In this document: positions 5,624-9,623 of the stretch, in pieces | Numbering within the stretch: the first letter of the stretch is position 1 | How the letters are laid out: every line of letters begins with the position of its first letter | Assembly: GCA_002398105.1 (NCBI GenBank) | Contig: DHCD01000084.1 | Span: 3,703 to 13,325 of the forward strand | From: Syntrophomonas sp. UBA4911 | GTDB lineage: Bacteria > Bacillota > Syntrophomonadia > Syntrophomonadales > Syntrophomonadaceae | Direction: 5' to 3' | Length of the DNA stretch: 9,623 nucleotides | Translations under genes and position numbers: made by a program | The notes under the pieces: model-generated | What the model saw: the letters and a program-made list of their open reading frames with translations, nothing else | The model's database searches: none | What the model was told of the DNA's origin: nothing

Positions 5624-6641
5624 GCATTTACAGCGGATGAGTGATGAGCGCGGGATGCTGCAGTTCGCCCGCGCCGGCATTCCCGCTCCTGACAGCGGCT
5701 ATACGGTGGATGACAATGCCCGTGCCCTTATTGTGGTCCTGCAAGCTGATTCTGACTGGGAGGACAGAAGCGGGCTGGCTTTACGCTACGCCCGTTTTCT
5801 TTATCAAGCCCAGCGCAGTGGCGGGGAATGGTGTAACTGGTGGCTGCCGGGGCGGGGATTCGTTACCGATATAGATTCCACCGACAGTTTGGGGCGGGCT
5901 TTTCTGGCCTGTTCCCTGGGAGCGGCAGCCGCCGATGAAGAAGTACGGCGGCAATGCCGCTCCATGGTAACGAAATCCTTCGCCAGGATAAAGAATTTAC
6001 AGTATCCGCGCAGCCTGGCTTATGCCCTCATCGGCTGCAGTAATTTTATTCATAGCTTTCCCGAGTACAGCCGGCCAGCTTATGAATTGGCCCGGCGGTT
6101 CGGGGAGAGTTTGACTAATCTTTACCTTCGTAATCACACTGCTCAGTGGAGGTGGTTTGAAGATCGGCTGACTTATTGCAATGCGGTTCTGCCTCACGCT
6201 CTTTTTGCCTGCTGCAGCTTAAAGCCGGACCCAAAATTTCTTAACGCTGCCCAGGATTCTTTACTTTTCCTGGGCGACCGGCTCTTTTCCCGGGGCTATC
6301 TTAATGTAGTAGGCAACCGGGGCTGGTGGGTACGAGGCGGCGCCATGCCCCTTTTTGACCAGCAGCCGGTGGACGCCTGCTCACTGGTGCTGGCTTGCCG
6401 GGCAGCTTATGAAGTTACCGGCCGCGATGAGTTTCGCCAAATGGGAAAAACGGCTTATTCCTGGTACTATGGAAAGAACATCCTGGAAATACCGCTATAT
6501 AACCAGAAAAGCGGAGGATGTCACGATGCTCTGACTTCCGAGGGTTTAAATGCCAACCAGGGAGCGGAAGCAGTTCTTTCCCTGCTGCTGTCCGCCCAGG
6601 CCATAAGCAAGTTTGAAGCAAAACCACCGCAGCATCTCTGA
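5589..6641 (+). CDS. Alpha/alpha-barrel partner of the GT4 glycosyltransferase, role unknown
   Basis: This is a complete 350-residue soluble protein, mainly helical with repeated Trp/Tyr-rich segments, as in six-hairpin (alpha/alpha)6 barrels. Conserved-looking stretches are GYTVDDNARAL (37-47), DIDSTDSLGRA (94-104), WRWFEDRLTYCNAVLPHAL (187-205), FDQQPVDA (256-263) and NANQGAEAVLSLLL (321-334). From memory the same motifs form the C-terminal half of longer proteobacterial glycosyltransferases whose N-terminal half is GT4, so this gene and its neighbour look like the two halves as separate overlapping genes. Exposed acids such as Asp41, Asp42, Asp96, Glu191 and Glu328 could be catalytic, but no reaction is established. 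ATG 5589 follows AAGGAGGT by about 11 bases inside the upstream gene. It could be a hydrolase, a phosphorylase or an acceptor-binding subunit. Confidence 0.8.
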   Translation: MMLGRGKDLDYRHLQRMSDERGMLQFARAGIPAPDSGYTVDDNARALIVVLQADSDWEDRSGLALRYARFLYQAQRSGGEWCNWWLPGRGFVTDIDSTDSLGRAFLACSLGAAAADEEVRRQCRSMVTKSFARIKNLQYPRSLAYALIGCSNFIHSFPEYSRPAYELARRFGESLTNLYLRNHTAQWRWFEDRLTYCNAVLPHALFACCSLKPDPKFLNAAQDSLLFLGDRLFSRGYLNVVGNRGWWVRGGAMPLFDQQPVDACSLVLACRAAYEVTGRDEFRQMGKTAYSWYYGKNILEIPLYNQKSGGCHDALTSEGLNANQGAEAVLSLLLSAQAISKFEAKPPQHL

Positions 6642-6676
6642 CCCGTCCAAAGCCGGCGGCCAGGTTTCCGGTTAGG

Positions 6677-9623
6677 TTAAAATCCCGCATATTTTCTTAT
6701 TGCTTCAGGAATGAGATCGCCCACTTTCCCGCTGGCGGCACACAGATAAGTGTCAGCAGCACCATAGTAGACAATAATCTCATCGTCAATATCCAGGACT
6801 TCTTTATCCTCGACCGGAACTGCCCCGCAGGTAAATACCACATTAGGTACCCAGTGCTCGCCGGGTATCCCGATCTCATATTCGGTTTCCGGAGACAATA
6901 TCGGATTGGGAGAGCGGTAGAGCACTCGTTCGGGGTGGTTCAGATCCACCAGGATCACTCCTAAACGGTAGACTCGTTTCCTGTCAACCCCGTGATATAT
7001 CATTAACCAGCCGTATTTGGTCTTTAAGGGTTGGGTCCCTGCTCCTATTTTGAGAGAATCCCACATGCGTCCGGAACGGGGGCCTAAAATTACCGAATGC
7101 TGTTCTTTGGGAGCAGGAAATTCCAGTTTATCCAGATGAGAAACCCAGATACTGGGCTCAATCCGGTGATAGATCACATAACGGCCATTTATCTTTTGGG
7201 GAAAAATTATAGCGTCTTTATCCCAAACATCCTGAAAGGCCAATCCTTTTCTTTGCCAGCCGTCGAATCTGCGGCTAAGGAAATCATCCAGTGTTATGGA
7301 AGCGGCGGCAATCTGAGCTATAACGCCATCATAGGCAGTGTATAACATATATAATTCATCACCTATGATAACTACCCGGGGATCCTCACAGCCTTTTCGC
7401 TCCTTCTCATCGGCAGGAACGAATATCGGCTCCGGCAATCGTTCCAAAATCCGGTAGCCGTCGCTTATAGCCAGGCCGATACGGGAGACCTCGTCATCTC
7501 CAAAAGCCCGGTAGAGTATATAAATCTGATTTTTAATCCTGACCGCGGCAGCGTTAAGCACATAGCGGGATTCCCAGTAATGTTCCTTAATGGGCTTTAA
7601 TATAGGATTGTCCGGATACCTGGTCAGAGGAAGAGCCCGGGGAAAGTCAAGCATTTCCGGAGCGACCGTGACCACATTCTCCGGGACAGCCTTCAGGACC
7701 ACATCCAGCAGGTTGTCGCTGGTCCTGCCCTCCCCCATCAGTTGGCCGACCTGGTCTTCAATTTCGCCGGAATTGTACCCCAGCGCGGCATAAATTTCCT
7801 CCAGGAAGTTATGGTTAAACCACTTTTCCTCCACCTCGGCGGATAAGGGAGTGGGGATTTGTTCTCCTCCTTTATAGCTGTAAGTAGCCCAGGTCCAGGC
7901 TGAACAAGGCAGAAAAGTACCGTCTTCCAGGACCTGACTGAGACCGTATGACTCCACCAGGCGGCGGAGAATATCTCCTTCCTTCCTTAGCCCCAATGTC
8001 TGCAGGGTATTGGCCATAGCCTGTATATTATTCACCATTAAACGCTGGTGGCCGTTTTCAAAAATATTGTGGACGGAAAAAGTACCGGCCTGGTACCACC
8101 CGCGCAGGGAGTTGCCCACTTTAGTCCCCATGTTCTTCCTTTCCCGGGCGTAAACCCGCCATAGACGGGAATAGTTGGCAGCCATAGCTATCTGGTAAGC
8201 TACCGTTAAGCAAAAATAAAGGTGCGGGTATTTGCCTCCCATCCCCTTACCCAACGGGCTTACCACTATCCGGGCGGATAGCTTGTTATAGCTGCAGGCA
8301 GGGAGCAAATGATAAGGAGCGTATTGGTTCCTGTCGCCTACCACCAGCGGTTTGATGGTTGCTTCGCCCATAGTGTCCGGCCTCAGATTATCCAGCAGCC
8401 ATTGCTGGTACTTTTTCACGTACATCTGATTTTCCAGGAGACAGGCCAGACTCCAGGCATCGCGCACATCTATTTTTTCCAATAGTTCCCGAGGATGCTT
8501 GCAGCCAAGCGGTATCATGACATTCATGGGAGCAAAGCGTAATAGAATCTCCCGCAGCAGTTCATCTTTCACCGAGAACATGCGGGGGACCGGCAAAAAA
8601 CCAAAAAGGCCGTCGAGCACCGCCTGGATTCCTTCCTCACTGTAAAGATCGCCCGGCAGCAGCGCGGCCAGAGTGTTTTCCAGGTCCTGCATGAACTCCG
8701 CCATTCCGGTTACAAGTTCTTCCGGCCCGGCCTGCAAAGGCAGCGCCAGCTGCTCATGGAGGAAACGGTCGAATTTCTCCTGGTAGCCATTCTGCAAGCG
8801 ATTGAAGACTTCTTCAACCTGAACCTCAATTCCCTCAGCCCCCTGCAATTTTTTGGGCAGAAGCAAAGGCGCTCCCGGAATAAACTCCATAAAGTGCGCC
8901 GGAGTAATCGGGGGACGCGTTTCCTGGGCCATATGCCGCCATTGCTTAAAGAATTCCTCCCTGGAGGCCAGGAAAGAGCCGCGTTGTTCATTCTTAAGCG
9001 ACTCGGCCGCAAAATGCAGAATAAGCTCGCCTTCAGGCTCTTTTTCCGGCAGCAGGGTTTCAAATTTATTTAAGGCGGACAAGAAACCGGCCATCCTGCC
9101 GTTTAAGATAAAAGTCAAACTAGTAAAAAGATCACTATGGGAAATACCGGCCTTAAACCTGTATCCCAGCAAAAATTGATAAACGGTTTGCGCCCACAGA
9201 TTATGATCGAAGGAAAATTGAGTTTCGGAAGCAGCCGCAGTTTCCTGCAGGTCGGCCGTAAGCTGAGGCGATAAAAAGATATGGCTTAAACGTTCGTATT
9301 GACTGTAATTCTCTTTAAACGAAATCAATAGATCGGTAAGGGAAAAATAGTTCTCTTCGGCTTTCTCCGCATAGTCAGTACCGGCGAAAACATCCAGGTT
9401 ACGGAATACCGCTTCCCGGGAAAGCCAGAACTTACTGTCCCGGGTTATACACTCAAAAAGAGCGGCGGCGGTTTGGGTAAAGACAAAATCCAATTTTTCT
9501 TTGGAAATATAAGCCAGCTTGGCGCCGAGCTCTACTTCGCAGACGCTTTTCTTCCAGCGCAGGGCTCTGGTAATCAGCCAGGGATCAATACCGTAGCCAC
9601 CGGCAATATCAGGCCAGAATTTA
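6677..9623 (-). CDS. Multidomain glycosyltransferase - unknown region - GH130 mannoside phosphorylase fusion (N-terminus beyond right edge)
   Basis: The frame ends with TAA at 6677-6679 and is open to the right edge, so at least 981 residues are seen and the start is missing. A TTG at 9491-9493 could be mistaken for the start, but 43 more sense codons follow upstream without a ribosome binding site. Those codons include PDIAGGYGID (9584-9613) and CEVELGAKL, resembling the end of GT81/GT2-like transferases such as glucosyl-3-phosphoglycerate synthase. About 570 residues (roughly 7652-9360) are unrecognised, mostly helical and soluble, with a Gly/aromatic-rich core around 8040-8330. The last 325 residues are GH130: YRAFGDDEVSRIGLA, GCEDPR with the probable catalytic Asp (7376-7393), WDSLKIGAG (7037-7063), the YHG triad (6989-6997) and YYGAAD (6752-6769). 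GH130 proteins mostly phosphorolyse beta-mannosides, and the basic residues near the active site fit a phosphorylase better than a hydrolase. The gene converges on the glycosyltransferase pair. Confidence 0.85.
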   Translation of the reverse strand, partial: KFWPDIAGGYGIDPWLITRALRWKKSVCEVELGAKLAYISKEKLDFVFTQTAAALFECITRDSKFWLSREAVFRNLDVFAGTDYAEKAEENYFSLTDLLISFKENYSQYERLSHIFLSPQLTADLQETAAASETQFSFDHNLWAQTVYQFLLGYRFKAGISHSDLFTSLTFILNGRMAGFLSALNKFETLLPEKEPEGELILHFAAESLKNEQRGSFLASREEFFKQWRHMAQETRPPITPAHFMEFIPGAPLLLPKKLQGAEGIEVQVEEVFNRLQNGYQEKFDRFLHEQLALPLQAGPEELVTGMAEFMQDLENTLAALLPGDLYSEEGIQAVLDGLFGFLPVPRMFSVKDELLREILLRFAPMNVMIPLGCKHPRELLEKIDVRDAWSLACLLENQMYVKKYQQWLLDNLRPDTMGEATIKPLVVGDRNQYAPYHLLPACSYNKLSARIVVSPLGKGMGGKYPHLYFCLTVAYQIAMAANYSRLWRVYARERKNMGTKVGNSLRGWYQAGTFSVHNIFENGHQRLMVNNIQAMANTLQTLGLRKEGDILRRLVESYGLSQVLEDGTFLPCSAWTWATYSYKGGEQIPTPLSAEVEEKWFNHNFLEEIYAALGYNSGEIEDQVGQLMGEGRTSDNLLDVVLKAVPENVVTVAPEMLDFPRALPLTRYPDNPILKPIKEHYWESRYVLNAAAVRIKNQIYILYRAFGDDEVSRIGLAISDGYRILERLPEPIFVPADEKERKGCEDPRVVIIGDELYMLYTAYDGVIAQIAAASITLDDFLSRRFDGWQRKGLAFQDVWDKDAIIFPQKINGRYVIYHRIEPSIWVSHLDKLEFPAPKEQHSVILGPRSGRMWDSLKIGAGTQPLKTKYGWLMIYHGVDRKRVYRLGVILVDLNHPERVLYRSPNPILSPETEYEIGIPGEHWVPNVVFTCGAVPVEDKEVLDIDDEIIVYYGAADTYLCAASGKVGDLIPEAIRKYAGF

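Noticed and set aside
9491..9493. TTG as the start of a 938-residue GH130 fusion protein
   Set aside because: The frame continues upstream without a stop to the window edge, those codons match a glycosyltransferase end, and no ribosome binding site precedes the TTG.

Overview
The window looks like chromosomal DNA of a Gram-positive, probably clostridial (Firmicutes) bacterium. Nearly every gene has a strong AGGAGG-type ribosome binding site, promoters are of the TTGACA/TATAAT type, GTG and ATG starts are both used, and base composition is moderate with AT-rich intergenic stretches. I cannot name the species. I see no mobile elements, CRISPR arrays, tRNA or rRNA genes.

Left part (1-1167, minus strand): the N-terminal part of a secreted protein of unknown function (running off the left edge) lies downstream of a ZIP-family divalent-metal transporter gene. 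A roughly 375-base divergent control region (1168-1542) separates them from a plus-strand sugar-nucleotide block. It holds two back-to-back candidate promoters and a terminator-like hairpin in the leader of the first plus-strand gene.

Middle (1555-6641, plus strand): manC (mannose-1-phosphate guanylyltransferase) and manB (phosphomannomutase/phosphoglucomutase) make GDP-mannose from mannose-6-phosphate. A 398-base gene-free leader (4056-4453) with its own strong promoter follows. Then come a GT4-type glycosyltransferase and, overlapping it by 35 bases, a protein resembling the alpha/alpha-barrel half of larger fused glycosyltransferases.

Right part (6677-9623, minus strand, convergent): one very long reading frame runs off the right edge without a start codon. 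Its visible N-terminus resembles the C-terminal end of a GT81/GT2-like nucleotide-sugar glycosyltransferase. About 570 residues I do not recognise follow, and it ends in a complete GH130 domain (the mannoside phosphorylase family).

Taken together the right two-thirds reads as a mannose polymer or oligomer module. ManB and ManC supply GDP-mannose, one or more glycosyltransferases build a mannoside, and the GH130 domain may break it by phosphorolysis. That would release mannose-1-phosphate, which ManC can reload and ManB can send to glycolysis. GH130 enzymes of bacteria act on beta-mannosides (several on beta-1,2-mannan), and relatives in Leishmania build and degrade an intracellular beta-1,2-mannan reserve called mannogen. 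A bacterial mannogen-like reserve or compatible-solute system is therefore the leading hypothesis, though the sequence alone does not establish it.
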